Shown here one piece after another: positions 22,763 through 31,627 of a DNA stretch of 35,313 bases; position 1 is the first letter of the stretch, and each line of letters opens with the position of its first letter. A program made the position numbers and the translations under genes. Source of the stretch: Actinomycetota bacterium (GTDB lineage: Bacteria > Actinomycetota > Actinomycetes > S36-B12); NCBI GenBank assembly GCA_947449945.1, contig CANFTO010000009.1, positions 1-35,313 on the forward strand, written 5' to 3'. The notes below the pieces were generated by a model. That model saw only the letters and a program-made list of their open reading frames with translations. It was not told where the DNA came from and did no database searches.

Positions 22763-24799
22763 TCAGCGCCGCAACGTTTGGGCAAACAACGAAGTGAGAG
22801 TCTTTGCGGCACCGATCGAGATGTGCCCGTCATCACGATAGAGGTAGGTCGCGCCCAACTGAGTGGTGCAGAGATTTTTCGGGCAGAAATGATCACGCAG
22901 GTCGACCACCGTTGCGCCTGTTTTTTCACCGACGGCATCGATGGCATCGCGGGCAGCTTGCTGATTCTGGTCAGCAAAACTGCGCGGCATCTGGGTGCCG
23001 AGGTTCTCGCCGCTTGCTATCTGTAGCACTGAGAACTGATGTGGATCTGATGCGTATGGGCTGGCGAAGTACGGAACGTCCTGAACCAGAATTACTCGGT
23101 GGCCCGAAGCCTGTAGCTGTTCGACCGTCGACTTCAATCCAGATTGAAGACTGTGCCGCTTTGCATCAACTTCGTTTGTTAACGAGTCTTTCGTGAGACC
23201 TGCACTAAATACTTTGGAATTCCAATAGACACTGGAAGAGGAAAGAATCACGGTTCCGGGTGGCTGTTGCTTGAGCCATGTCAATGTTTTTTGCACAAAT
23301 GCGCGGCACGGTGATTTTGGTGCGGCCGTTGAGTGCAAATAGACGTCAAAGAACGGGCAAGCGTTTGCTGTGTCAATGGTGAGTGGATCATTAAGTTCCT
23401 TAGTTGCAGCAATGACTGCTTCGCTTAGATGATCAGCATGCGAATCACCGATGAGATACACAGGAGTGCCTGTGCCATCCGCATTCCAGACACATTTCGT
23501 TGCTTTGCGATCACTCGGAGCAATTGACTTGTTACATCCAGCTGCATTTCCAGCATGCATTGGTTGAACGGTTGCGATGAATTGCTGGACCCTAGTGTTC
23601 CAAAAACCGTTGTCAGCCGCATTCCACAATCCCATGGCCAACACGATCGGTGGAATCATCGTGCAGGCGATGATCACCGACATTTTGCGTTTGCTGACTT
23701 TGCGGAGGTTGCGAATCGGCTGTTCAAGCCATTGGTACGAAAGCAACGAAGGAACGAGCGAGAGCCCTGCCGCGATGACTGCGATACCTGGCACGGTTGG
23801 CCACAGCATGAGGGCGAAAACGATGAACGGCCAATGCCAGAGGTATAGCGAATACGAAATATTGCCGACGTGCACGAATGGCGACCGTCCAAGGAAATGG
23901 CTCACTGCATTGGATTGCGCATATCCCGCAGCCAGCAACAACATCGTGCTGACAACCGGCAAGATTGTGAGCGGCCCAGGCCAGATGGTCTGGTCATTTA
24001 CCAAGTAGAGCGAAAGCGCAAGCCCCGCAATGCCGAGCGAACCGAGTACTAAACCAAGATGTTTGGAAACAGCTGGTTCAATTTTGAAGGCAAACAAAGC
24101 CAAGATCGCGCCAGCTGCGAACTCCCATGCGCGACTCGTCGGGCCGTAGAAACCGCTCAGCCAACTTGGCAGCAATGGAATCGTGCGCCCTGCAGCCTCA
24201 AGCATCGCAATAGCGAACGAAACTGCACCGACAATTCCCACGAACACAAAAGGCATAAAGCGGGTTGTCTTCTTGCGTGCCAATTTCCAACCGAGGAAAA
24301 GCACGAGCGGAAAGATCAAATAGAACTGCTCTTCAACTGATAACGACCACGTATTCAAAAGTGGGTTTGATGCAGCAGGTGCATCAAAGTAACCACCCGT
24401 GGTTTTCGCAATCACAATGTTGGCGCTCAGGAGTAGTGCACCTATGCCAGTTTTTGCTGCAACTTGTTGATCGCCCATAGGCGAAGCAATAAACACCGAT
24501 AGAACCACTACACCCACAACAAGTAGTGCAAGTGCTGGTGTTAAGCGACGAAATCTTCGTGCATAAAAGGTAGAGAAGCGCAGGGTTTGATCCTTTGCCC
24601 ATTCTCGCCCAAGCATCGCTGTGATCACGAAACCAGAAATCACAAAGAAAACGTCAACGCCCAGAAAACCGCCTGGAACGGGCAAGCCAGCATGGAAGGC
24701 GACCACTGTTCCAACTGCGATTGCGCGCAAGCCTTGAATGTCATCACGCCGATTTTGATGGACGGGGCTCTGGATCGCAGAGGGACTGCTGTGTGCCAT
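22763..24799 (-). CDS. Acyltransferase-3 (OafA/YrhL-type) with C-terminal SGNH domain
   Basis: Membrane O-acyltransferase of 678 residues. The N-terminal acyltransferase-3 domain (residues about 18-370, roughly ten TM segments) starts with RRDDIQGLRAIAVGTVVAFHAG and GGFLGVDVFFVISGFVIT, and SLSVEEQFYLIFP carries the conserved motif. The C-terminal periplasmic SGNH domain has YLIGDSHADHLSEAV (nucleophile Ser) and RDDGHISIGAAKTL (catalytic Asp/His). Such fusions transfer acetyl or other acyl groups to surface glycans. ATG 24799 has GGAGGG 4 nt upstream. It is divergent from the sulfatase gene across 171 bp. The polymer acylated is unknown; the surface-polymer genes downstream on the other side suggest a candidate. 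Confidence 0.93.
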   Translation of the reverse strand: MAHSSPSAIQSPVHQNRRDDIQGLRAIAVGTVVAFHAGLPVPGGFLGVDVFFVISGFVITAMLGREWAKDQTLRFSTFYARRFRRLTPALALLVVGVVVLSVFIASPMGDQQVAAKTGIGALLLSANIVIAKTTGGYFDAPAASNPLLNTWSLSVEEQFYLIFPLVLFLGWKLARKKTTRFMPFVFVGIVGAVSFAIAMLEAAGRTIPLLPSWLSGFYGPTSRAWEFAAGAILALFAFKIEPAVSKHLGLVLGSLGIAGLALSLYLVNDQTIWPGPLTILPVVSTMLLLAAGYAQSNAVSHFLGRSPFVHVGNISYSLYLWHWPFIVFALMLWPTVPGIAVIAAGLSLVPSLLSYQWLEQPIRNLRKVSKRKMSVIIACTMIPPIVLAMGLWNAADNGFWNTRVQQFIATVQPMHAGNAAGCNKSIAPSDRKATKCVWNADGTGTPVYLIGDSHADHLSEAVIAATKELNDPLTIDTANACPFFDVYLHSTAAPKSPCRAFVQKTLTWLKQQPPGTVILSSSSVYWNSKVFSAGLTKDSLTNEVDAKRHSLQSGLKSTVEQLQASGHRVILVQDVPYFASPYASDPHQFSVLQIASGENLGTQMPRSFADQNQQAARDAIDAVGEKTGATVVDLRDHFCPKNLCTTQLGATYLYRDDGHISIGAAKTLTSLFAQTLRR

Positions 24800-24970
24800 T
24801 TACCCTCCTGAACCAGTTCACTGCGGATGCGAATCGGCAGTCTATGGGGCCATTTCGGGTCAGGAACGAGAGCAACACCACCCACGTGCGGTCTCGTATG
24901 GGTCAATTACTGACGTATTCTTGAAGACCTGTCTCTAGGACAGTCCACAACCTTCCCCGGGAGCGCCACC

Positions 24971-26656
24971 TTGACCGAAGTGCACGGCCGAAAGCGGGCC
25001 GAACTCACGACAGCCACGTTGGTCACCATCGGTGTTGTCGTCGCTGTGTTCGCACTGATTTTGGTTGGAACAACGAAGGCAGCCCGCGCGGGAGAAGCTG
25101 GGCCCGATGCCACGCCTACAACAGGCGCGAGTGCAGATGCCACATCATCGCCCGAAATTCAGCCTGCAGTTGGGTCACTCACCGATATTAAAAATGTTGT
25201 CATGATCTTGGCTGATGACCTTGATTGGGCAGCCTTTGATCAAGTACCTCGTTTAGCGGCACTCAAGAACGAGGGCACCACGCTTTCTGACTTCGTCGTC
25301 ACCGATTCCTTGTGCTGCCCATCGCGAACATCGTTCATGCGAAGCCAATATGTGCACAACCATCGAGTGATCTCGAATGTGAAAGCAACCGGTGGCGGTT
25401 GGGAGAAGTTCTTTTCACGTGGCCTTGAAAAGGATTGCCTGCCAACCTGGCTACAGAAGTCAGGAGTGAATACCTCACTCATTGGTAAGTACCTCAATGG
25501 TTTCCCAAATGGAACGCCCGCACCTACCTACATTCCTCCTGGCTACAACTACTTCGTCACATCAACGTCGAAGAATCAGGCGTATCAAGGTTTTGATTAC
25601 ACTTTAAATGAAAATGGGACATTAAAGGATTACGGTCATGCGCCGGCAGACTTTCTCAATGGTGTTCTGTTAAAGAACGCAGCGTCGTACATGAAAACTC
25701 TGAAGACACCGTTTTTCATGGAATTCGCTTCCTATAACCCACACACACCTGCACCGTATGAAGCTAAGTACGCAAATACGCACACCAATGACACCATTCC
25801 GCGTACCGCTGCTTTCAATGCGGTAGGGACAAATGAATTGGGATGGATTGCCGCACGCAAGGTCCTCACGCCGCATCGCGTTGCAAACCTTGATCGTCTG
25901 TGGCAAAAGCGCTTACGTTCCGCCGAATCGATTGCAGACACATATGAGGTTCTGCAAGCGCAACTCAAAGCAACGGGTCATGCTGATGACACACTCATCA
26001 TTCTCACTTCAGACAATGGCTACCACGCCGGCGTTCATCGCCTTGCAACCGGGAAACAAACGGCTTTTAAGGAAGATGCTGTTGTCCCTACGCTCTTCAT
26101 CGGCCCAGGTATTTCTAAAGGCGCAGTGATTTCTCAGGTCACTTCTATGGTTGATCTTGGACCAACAATCAGCTCAATCTTTGGAGCGAAGACTCCTTCA
26201 TATGTTGATGGAAGAAATCTTGCGCCACTCCTACGTGGTGAGGCAGCAACACCATGGCGCACTGCAACACTGACCGAAAACCTCAGCCGCACGCGTCCCG
26301 GTGATCCTGACTACTCACCATTCGAAGCACCTGCATTCCATGCCTTGCGCAGTAACCAGTGGCTGTACATCGAGTACGTGAATGGCGATGTTGAGCTGTA
26401 TGACCTTAAGAATGACCCGCTGGAAATGAACAATGTGCAAGCGGCAACTAATCCAGCCATCGTTGCGCAACTACACGCCCAACTACATGCGTTACGTAAC
26501 TGCGAAGGTGCAAGTTGCCGAGTTGCCGATGCAATGCCAAATGGCACTTCGATCCTGCCATTTCCTCAAGTAACTGGTGAGCCAACTGCGACTCCGTCGG
26601 TATCAAATACTGCGACACCAACGCCGACTACTTCTGCAACATCACTCGTTCAATAA
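24971..26656 (+). CDS. Membrane-anchored type I sulfatase
   Basis: Hydrolase of sulfate esters, 561 residues. An N-terminal membrane anchor (residues about 13-34, ATLVTIGVVVAVFALILVG) precedes a low-complexity Thr/Ala linker. The catalytic domain has metal ligands in MILADDLDWAAF (Asp82, Asp83), the formylglycine signature CCPSR (Cys115 as C-x-P-S-R) and LTSDNGYHAGVH. The tail is Pro/Thr-rich (TATPSVSNTATPTPTTS). Activity requires a formylglycine-generating enzyme not seen in this window. The start is TTG at 24971 with GGGAG 7 nt upstream. It overlaps the convergent GT2/glycerophosphotransferase gene by 29 bp at the 3' end. Substrate is unknown; sulfated glycan is likely. Confidence 0.92.
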   Translation: MTEVHGRKRAELTTATLVTIGVVVAVFALILVGTTKAARAGEAGPDATPTTGASADATSSPEIQPAVGSLTDIKNVVMILADDLDWAAFDQVPRLAALKNEGTTLSDFVVTDSLCCPSRTSFMRSQYVHNHRVISNVKATGGGWEKFFSRGLEKDCLPTWLQKSGVNTSLIGKYLNGFPNGTPAPTYIPPGYNYFVTSTSKNQAYQGFDYTLNENGTLKDYGHAPADFLNGVLLKNAASYMKTLKTPFFMEFASYNPHTPAPYEAKYANTHTNDTIPRTAAFNAVGTNELGWIAARKVLTPHRVANLDRLWQKRLRSAESIADTYEVLQAQLKATGHADDTLIILTSDNGYHAGVHRLATGKQTAFKEDAVVPTLFIGPGISKGAVISQVTSMVDLGPTISSIFGAKTPSYVDGRNLAPLLRGEAATPWRTATLTENLSRTRPGDPDYSPFEAPAFHALRSNQWLYIEYVNGDVELYDLKNDPLEMNNVQAATNPAIVAQLHAQLHALRNCEGASCRVADAMPNGTSILPFPQVTGEPTATPSVSNTATPTPTTSATSLVQ

Positions 26657-28871
26657 CTTGTTGCGCTGCAGTTCCTTGGTCAAACTCACAAAAACGAGCA
26701 CGGAAGGCACGTAGTCGTTCGTTGCTTTCAGCGGAAGCAAAAAGTTCAGCCGCAAAGATCTCATTAACTTGCGCTTGGTTAGTGGCCACCGCTCCTGGTG
26801 GAGTTTCTAAGAGATCAAAGTAAGTCCCTCGCGCATCGCCATATGCTTCCCAATCATCGGCGAAGATCACGATTGGTCGATTCAGTACGGCATAGTCGAA
26901 CATCACTGACGAATAATCCGTGATGAGAACATCAGCCGCAAGATAGCAATCGATAATCGATGGGAATGCAGAACCATCAATAACGCGACCTGACTTCACA
27001 AGTTCTTTTACTTTCGGGCCAAGAGTTGTCGTGTGATGAGCGCGCAAAATGAATACGTATGAATCGTCAACGCGGCCAATCAGTTCTTCGAAATTTATGC
27101 GAAGTGAACTATCGCCTTCGACATCTCGGTACGTGGGCGCGTAGAGCACCACTTTCTGATCTGCTCGTACCCCGATCCGGGCCCGGGCCTCCGCGATGTC
27201 ATTGACACCAGCATTCACAAGTACGTCATTGCGCGGATAGCCCACTTCAAGCCAGGTGTACTGACATGGGTAGGCATGGCCCCACATTTCGGTGGAATAA
27301 GCGTTGGAACTAATCGCGTAATCCCAGTTGTCACTTCTGCGTAAGAGGTCAGCAAATTCTTGACGACTGCGCGAAGGATCAAGGGCCACTACTTGGTCAC
27401 CCTTGCGTGGGGCAACGCGTTTTGGATCGATTGCGGAGCTTGCAACAGCGTTGTTCATGACATCAAGGCCACAGTATTTCAACGGAGTTCCATGCATCGT
27501 TTGAATAACAATTTGCTCAGGACGCTTCTTAAAGGCCCCGGGGAAGTTCACGTTGTTCACGAAGAATTTTGCTCTTGCAAATACGGCCCACTGCTTCAAG
27601 GTGTTGGGTGCCACATGCTTCACCCCTGGCGGCAATTTGCTGACCTTGTCCTTTTCAATTACCCACACGGCAGTGAGATTCGGTGCATGCAGTGGCATCG
27701 CTTCATAAATTGCACGTGGGTTGCAGCCATAACCAGTTCCCCAATATTCGGAGAACACCACAACATTTTTCTTGATAGGCAACATGCGAAAGAAGCCATA
27801 CCAAAGGCGACCAACTGCACGGACTTTGCGCACAGTTCGGCGCACGGGCCAGTAGATCTTGCCTACGAAGCGACGAGTGGGTACGCGGCGCTCGTCAACC
27901 CAGCTATACAACTTGAATGTTGTGTACGAGTTATTGCGAAAAAGTTTTCCGCGGATGTTGCTCGGAAGATTTTTGCCATGTTCATCGGAATTTTTGGGAT
28001 AGTGCTTTCTGGATGATTCCGAAGCAGCTGCAAAGAAACGTTTCCGTTCTGCCTTTGCAATGCGACCACGGTGACGAATGATCGTGACGTAGTGATTCAC
28101 CATGATGTCGTACAAATGTTTACGCATTCCATCACTCACATCTGCGCGGTCTGCTTCAACAAACACTCGGTCGTACTGCGCAAATACATCAAAGTGTCGA
28201 GGACTTGGAGTCCCAAGAATGTTGCCACCTGAGCGACGCTGCCGATACAGCAACACCACTCTGTTCAAGGAAACTGCGCGCTGAGCGTTTAGGAGCACTG
28301 CGTAGGTGTAAGAAATATCTTCATACAGACCAGTCGGGAATTGCACACCAAGGGCTTGCAAAAAATCACGGCGATACGCCTTGTTGCAGGCAATCGGTAA
28401 GAGATTAAATAGTCGCCGATGATCCTGTGGTCTAAAAGTTCCAACAGACAGGTTCGCAAGAAGCTCCGCACCCCAGCTCACTGCTTCCTTACCGTCCCAC
28501 CACACTCGCGAATAGTTGTAGATCAAAATTTCTGGAAGTTGATTGCGTTGAAGTTTCTCCGCAATAGCTTTGAGCGAACCCGGCGCAAAAGTGTCATCAC
28601 CGTCAAGGAACAAGATGTAGTCGCCGTGAGCGGCTTCCACTCCCGTGTTGCGCGCCTGCCCCAGACCAACATTTTTTTCAAGATGAAGAACGCGAACCCT
28701 TGAGTCTGCGCAGGCTAGTTCGTCAGCAATCTGACCACTGTGATCCGGCGTGCAGTCATCAACGATGACAACCTCAAAATCTTCGAAGTCCTGCTCGAGC
28801 ACAGATTCCACCGCAGCGCGCAGGTACGACTGCACGTTGTAGACCGGAACGATGATGGAGAAGAACGCCAT
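26628..28871 (-). CDS. GT2 glycosyltransferase - CDP-glycerol glycerophosphotransferase fusion (TagF-like)
   Basis: Two-domain protein of 747 residues. Residues 3-220 are a GT-A family 2 glycosyltransferase (FFSIIVPVYNVQSYL, DFEVVIVDDCTPD, FLDGDD as metal/nucleotide site at 88-93, GLYEDISYTY). Residues about 365-740 are a TagF/TagB-like glycerophosphotransferase: VVVFSEYWGTGYGCNPRAIYEAM, QTMHGTPLKYCG (His460), LYAPTYRD (577-583), ILRAHH and LITDYSSVMFDY (649-660). Together they could add a sugar and polymerise glycerol-phosphate at the cytoplasmic face. ATG 28871 is preferred to GTG 28910 since the GT2 fold begins there; TATTCT just upstream suggests a leaderless message. It is divergent from the sulfotransferase and convergent with the sulfatase. 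Confidence 0.92.
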   Translation of the reverse strand: MAFFSIIVPVYNVQSYLRAAVESVLEQDFEDFEVVIVDDCTPDHSGQIADELACADSRVRVLHLEKNVGLGQARNTGVEAAHGDYILFLDGDDTFAPGSLKAIAEKLQRNQLPEILIYNYSRVWWDGKEAVSWGAELLANLSVGTFRPQDHRRLFNLLPIACNKAYRRDFLQALGVQFPTGLYEDISYTYAVLLNAQRAVSLNRVVLLYRQRRSGGNILGTPSPRHFDVFAQYDRVFVEADRADVSDGMRKHLYDIMVNHYVTIIRHRGRIAKAERKRFFAAASESSRKHYPKNSDEHGKNLPSNIRGKLFRNNSYTTFKLYSWVDERRVPTRRFVGKIYWPVRRTVRKVRAVGRLWYGFFRMLPIKKNVVVFSEYWGTGYGCNPRAIYEAMPLHAPNLTAVWVIEKDKVSKLPPGVKHVAPNTLKQWAVFARAKFFVNNVNFPGAFKKRPEQIVIQTMHGTPLKYCGLDVMNNAVASSAIDPKRVAPRKGDQVVALDPSRSRQEFADLLRRSDNWDYAISSNAYSTEMWGHAYPCQYTWLEVGYPRNDVLVNAGVNDIAEARARIGVRADQKVVLYAPTYRDVEGDSSLRINFEELIGRVDDSYVFILRAHHTTTLGPKVKELVKSGRVIDGSAFPSIIDCYLAADVLITDYSSVMFDYAVLNRPIVIFADDWEAYGDARGTYFDLLETPPGAVATNQAQVNEIFAAELFASAESNERLRAFRARFCEFDQGTAAQQVIERVMLQK

Positions 28872-28959
28872 AGGTGATGAGAATAGGCGGTGACCTTGCG
28901 ACTCTCCCACGCACGAAACTTTGAGAAGGGAAAAAGCCGCGCTGTAGTAGGGTCAACAG

Positions 28960-29856
28960 GTGAATTCAGGCGGAGCAGATTGCTTAAATCCCGTTCTCGT
29001 TGGTGGAACCGGCCGTAGCGGCTCAACCATCACAGGTCAGCTCTTGGGGCAGCATCCCGACCTCTTTTTGACCGATCCACCTGAGATTCGGTTTCTGGCC
29101 AATGACCATGGTGTTGCTGAGGCACTGACCATGACTCGTGGCGGCTGGATGACCCGTCGCAAGGCCAAATCAGAAGCTAAATTCTGCCTAGAACGCACAA
29201 AAACTCTCTGGTTCTGGCGTGCCGCAAAAATCGGGCTGCATACGTCAATTTCCATCGAAGAAGTTGATGCTCTAGGTAAGACCTACCTCGATGATTTTGG
29301 TCGCGATCCTGTCGCAGCTTCGCAAGCCTTCACATACGCGATTATGCGAAAAGTTGCTGCACTTGCGAATGGGCGCCGCTGGGTTGATACGACTCCAGCA
29401 AATTCACGAATCTCAGAACAAATTGAGCCGATCTATCCAGATTCACAGGTCATTTCAATGATTCGTGATGGTCGAGATGTCGCGGCATCCTTTGTTGCTC
29501 AGACTTTTGGACCCAACGAGATCTTTGCCTCCCTTCGTCAATGGGAGAAGCGTTCACTTCTGATTCATCAGGCCACATTGGCAAGTCGCCCAGGGCGATG
29601 CATCATCGTCGACATGCTTGATCTTGTTGATCGGGATCGCGACAACACACTTCAACTCATTTGTGACTTCATTGACGTTCCCGTTGACCCAGGCATGAAG
29701 GCTTGGTTTGACGAAACTGTTAACGCACAAAATGCGAATGTCGGCCGATGGCGTACGCAATTTGACGCGGAAACCACGAAGGAAATCGACCGGGTCTACG
29801 GGGAAATGGTCGAACGCCTTCGGGCGCAAGGCGTGCAAATCCCGCTTGAGTCATAG
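28960..29856 (+). CDS. Sulfotransferase family protein (PAPS-dependent)
   Basis: Cytoplasmic enzyme of 298 residues. The 5'-phosphosulfate loop is VLVGGTGRSGSTITGQLL (residues about 12-29), and the 3'-phosphate-binding region is SQVISMIRDGRDVAASFV, the hallmark pair of Sulfotransferase_3-type proteins that use PAPS. C-terminal residues include QNANVGRWRTQF, common in this family. The acceptor is unknown. Start GTG 28960 has TAGGG upstream. It opens a plus-strand gene row followed 12 nt later by the TagG-like permease and then the TagH-like ATPase, so sulfation of the exported polymer or its precursor is the natural hypothesis. Sulfation of another molecule cannot be excluded. Confidence 0.9.
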   Translation: MNSGGADCLNPVLVGGTGRSGSTITGQLLGQHPDLFLTDPPEIRFLANDHGVAEALTMTRGGWMTRRKAKSEAKFCLERTKTLWFWRAAKIGLHTSISIEEVDALGKTYLDDFGRDPVAASQAFTYAIMRKVAALANGRRWVDTTPANSRISEQIEPIYPDSQVISMIRDGRDVAASFVAQTFGPNEIFASLRQWEKRSLLIHQATLASRPGRCIIVDMLDLVDRDRDNTLQLICDFIDVPVDPGMKAWFDETVNAQNANVGRWRTQFDAETTKEIDRVYGEMVERLRAQGVQIPLES

Positions 29857-29868
29857 ACTGAAGTGGTC

Positions 29869-30783
29869 ATGAACCCTCCTACTCCAGCAGAAACTCGCCC
29901 TGTGCAGGTTTTTCTGCCACATCGAGCTGGATTGCCTCGCCTTGCCCCATATTTCAGGAACCTGTGGAATCGTCGTCACTTCGCCGTTGAGCTATCGCGT
30001 GCCTCCATGCGATCGGCACACACGAACACCTTCTTTGGTCAGTTTTGGCTTGTTATTGGCCCGGCACTCAATGCTGCGGTGTACTTCCTGCTTGTTAACG
30101 TTATTCGCGGCGGTAACGCGGGACCTAACTTCTTTATGCACTTGCTGGCCGGTCTCTTTGCTTTCAACTTCATCCAAGCTGTGATGACCAATGGTGCAAC
30201 CTCGGTTACTAAGGGTGGGAATCTTGTACTCAATACAGCATTCCCACTGCTGTTGCTGCCCTTCTCAGCCTTGCGAACGGCATTTTTCCGCTTCGTTCCT
30301 TCTCTGATTATTTTGTTTGCATTCTTCATTTACTTTGATTACTTCGGTTCACACGCTCAACATTGTGTTGCGGCAACTGGGGTTTGTGAAGAACTCAATA
30401 CCATTCACTTTTCCCCAGTGATGTTCATGGCCATCCCAGCAATGCTGCTGATATTTGTTTTTGCTGCAGGGCTTTCCGCTCTTATGGCTTCCGTTCAAAT
30501 TTACTTCCGAGACACCACGCAGATTCTTCCGTATGCAACACGAATCTGGTTGTACTTGTCACCTGTGCTCTACTACGCGGATCAGATGAAGCCGTGGATG
30601 CTCAAATTCGAGATGTTCAACCCTCTGTACCCGCTCCTTGGTATCTGGAGCGAAAGTCTTGTTGAAGGCAAAATGCCTCCATTGACCTGGTGGATTGCTT
30701 CTGCTGCTTGGGCCTTCGGTTCGCTCCTCGTGGGTGTGCTGTTCTTTATGTCTCGCGAACGTGAGTTCGCGGTGCGGATTTGA
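29869..30783 (+). CDS. ABC-2 type polysaccharide/teichoic acid export permease (TagG-like)
   Basis: Membrane subunit of a glycan exporter, 304 residues from ATG 29869 (GTG 29863 is in frame and possible). An N-terminal amphipathic segment (YFRNLWNRRHFAVELSRASMRSAHTNTFFGQFWLVIGPALNAAVYFLLV) and about six TM segments are typical of ABC-2 permeases; SVQIYFRDTTQILPYATRIWLYLSPVLYYADQMKPWM and LFNPLYPLLG-like FEMFNPLYPLLGIW are the family's conserved cytoplasmic and loop motifs. It pairs with the ATPase encoded immediately downstream, separated by a hairpin at 30754-30771 and a strong Shine-Dalgarno. Lipid-linked polymer would be the cargo. Confidence 0.9.
   Translation: MNPPTPAETRPVQVFLPHRAGLPRLAPYFRNLWNRRHFAVELSRASMRSAHTNTFFGQFWLVIGPALNAAVYFLLVNVIRGGNAGPNFFMHLLAGLFAFNFIQAVMTNGATSVTKGGNLVLNTAFPLLLLPFSALRTAFFRFVPSLIILFAFFIYFDYFGSHAQHCVAATGVCEELNTIHFSPVMFMAIPAMLLIFVFAAGLSALMASVQIYFRDTTQILPYATRIWLYLSPVLYYADQMKPWMLKFEMFNPLYPLLGIWSESLVEGKMPPLTWWIASAAWAFGSLLVGVLFFMSREREFAVRI
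30754..30771 (+). promoter_or_regulatory. Hairpin at the permease/ATPase junction
   Basis: Perfect 7-bp stem CGCGAAC (30754-30760) / GTTCGCG (30765-30771) with loop GTGA, a GNRA-type tetraloop. It lies in the last codons of the permease and 19 nt before the GGAGG of the ATPase gene. It could affect relative translation or RNA processing, or be coincidental codon use. Confidence 0.4.
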
Positions 30784-30800
30784 TGCGGAAGGAGGCAGAG

Positions 30801-31625
30801 ATGATTGATGAAGAAACTGGCGCAACGATTCCCACTGCCCCTGAGCGTGCGATCTCAGACGAAATTGCAATTTCTGTACAAGAGCTCGATGTCACGTATC
30901 GCACTACCTTTGAAAAACGCCCAACTCTGAAGCAGGCAATTGTTCGCCTTGGTCGCGGAAAACGATCTGTGAAAACAGTTGAAGCGCTGAAGAATGTTTC
31001 ATTCGATGTGAATCGCGGATCAGTTCTTGGAATCGTTGGCCACAATGGCGCTGGCAAGAGCACGCTGATGCGAGCCATTGCAGGCATTGTGCCTCCGACT
31101 CAGGGGCGCATTGAAGTTGTTGGTCGCACAAGTACTTTGCTTTCCCTTGGTGTCGGTTTCAACCGGGCACTGACTGGCCGTGAAAACGTGATTCTTGGCG
31201 GTCTTGCCGCAGGACTCACTAAGGATGAGCTCGAAGATCGTTATGAACGCATCGCGGAATTTGCAGGCTTGGGCGACTTCATTGACATGCCAATGAATAC
31301 GTACTCATCTGGCATGGGAGCGCGCCTTGCTTTTAGCGTTGCAGTGCACCTCGATCCAGACATCCTTCTTATCGATGAGGCACTCTCTACTGGCGATGCC
31401 GTCTTTAAAGAAAAAGCAACCGCAAGAATGCAAGAACTTGTCGACAACTCAAGCACCATGCTTCTCATCTCCCATGCTCTGCGCACAATCATCAACATGA
31501 GCACTGAATGCATCTGGCTTGATCACGGAAAATTGATGATGCGCGGCAATCCCGAGGAAGTTGTTGATGCGTACACCGAGTTCGTGCATGTCAAGAAGAC
31601 CAGCGCGACCATGAACGACATGTAG
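30801..31625 (+). CDS. ABC polysaccharide/teichoic acid export ATPase (TagH-like)
   Basis: Nucleotide-binding subunit of 274 residues. Walker A is GHNGAGKST (80-88), the signature TYSSGMGARLAFS (167-179), Walker B DILLIDEAL (187-195), and the switch His is in LLISHALRTI. The N-terminal insertion RTTFEKRPTLKQAIVRLGRGKRSVKTVEALKNVSF is characteristic of TagH/Wzt-type exporters. There is no C-terminal carbohydrate-binding extension as in long Wzt proteins. ATG 30801 is chosen because GGAGG lies 5 nt upstream; the frame is open back to 30780, overlapping the permease stop. It works with the preceding permease. It converges on the DHA2 transporter with a 2-bp gap. Confidence 0.94.
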   Translation: MIDEETGATIPTAPERAISDEIAISVQELDVTYRTTFEKRPTLKQAIVRLGRGKRSVKTVEALKNVSFDVNRGSVLGIVGHNGAGKSTLMRAIAGIVPPTQGRIEVVGRTSTLLSLGVGFNRALTGRENVILGGLAAGLTKDELEDRYERIAEFAGLGDFIDMPMNTYSSGMGARLAFSVAVHLDPDILLIDEALSTGDAVFKEKATARMQELVDNSSTMLLISHALRTIINMSTECIWLDHGKLMMRGNPEEVVDAYTEFVHVKKTSATMNDM

Positions 31626-31627
31626 AG

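Noticed and set aside
27360-28016. Long plus-strand open frame (218 codons) opposite the GT2/glycerophosphotransferase gene
   Set aside because: It lies wholly antisense to a protein with clear domains, has no domain-like sequence or ribosome site, and is Cys/His/Trp-rich as typical of shadow frames.
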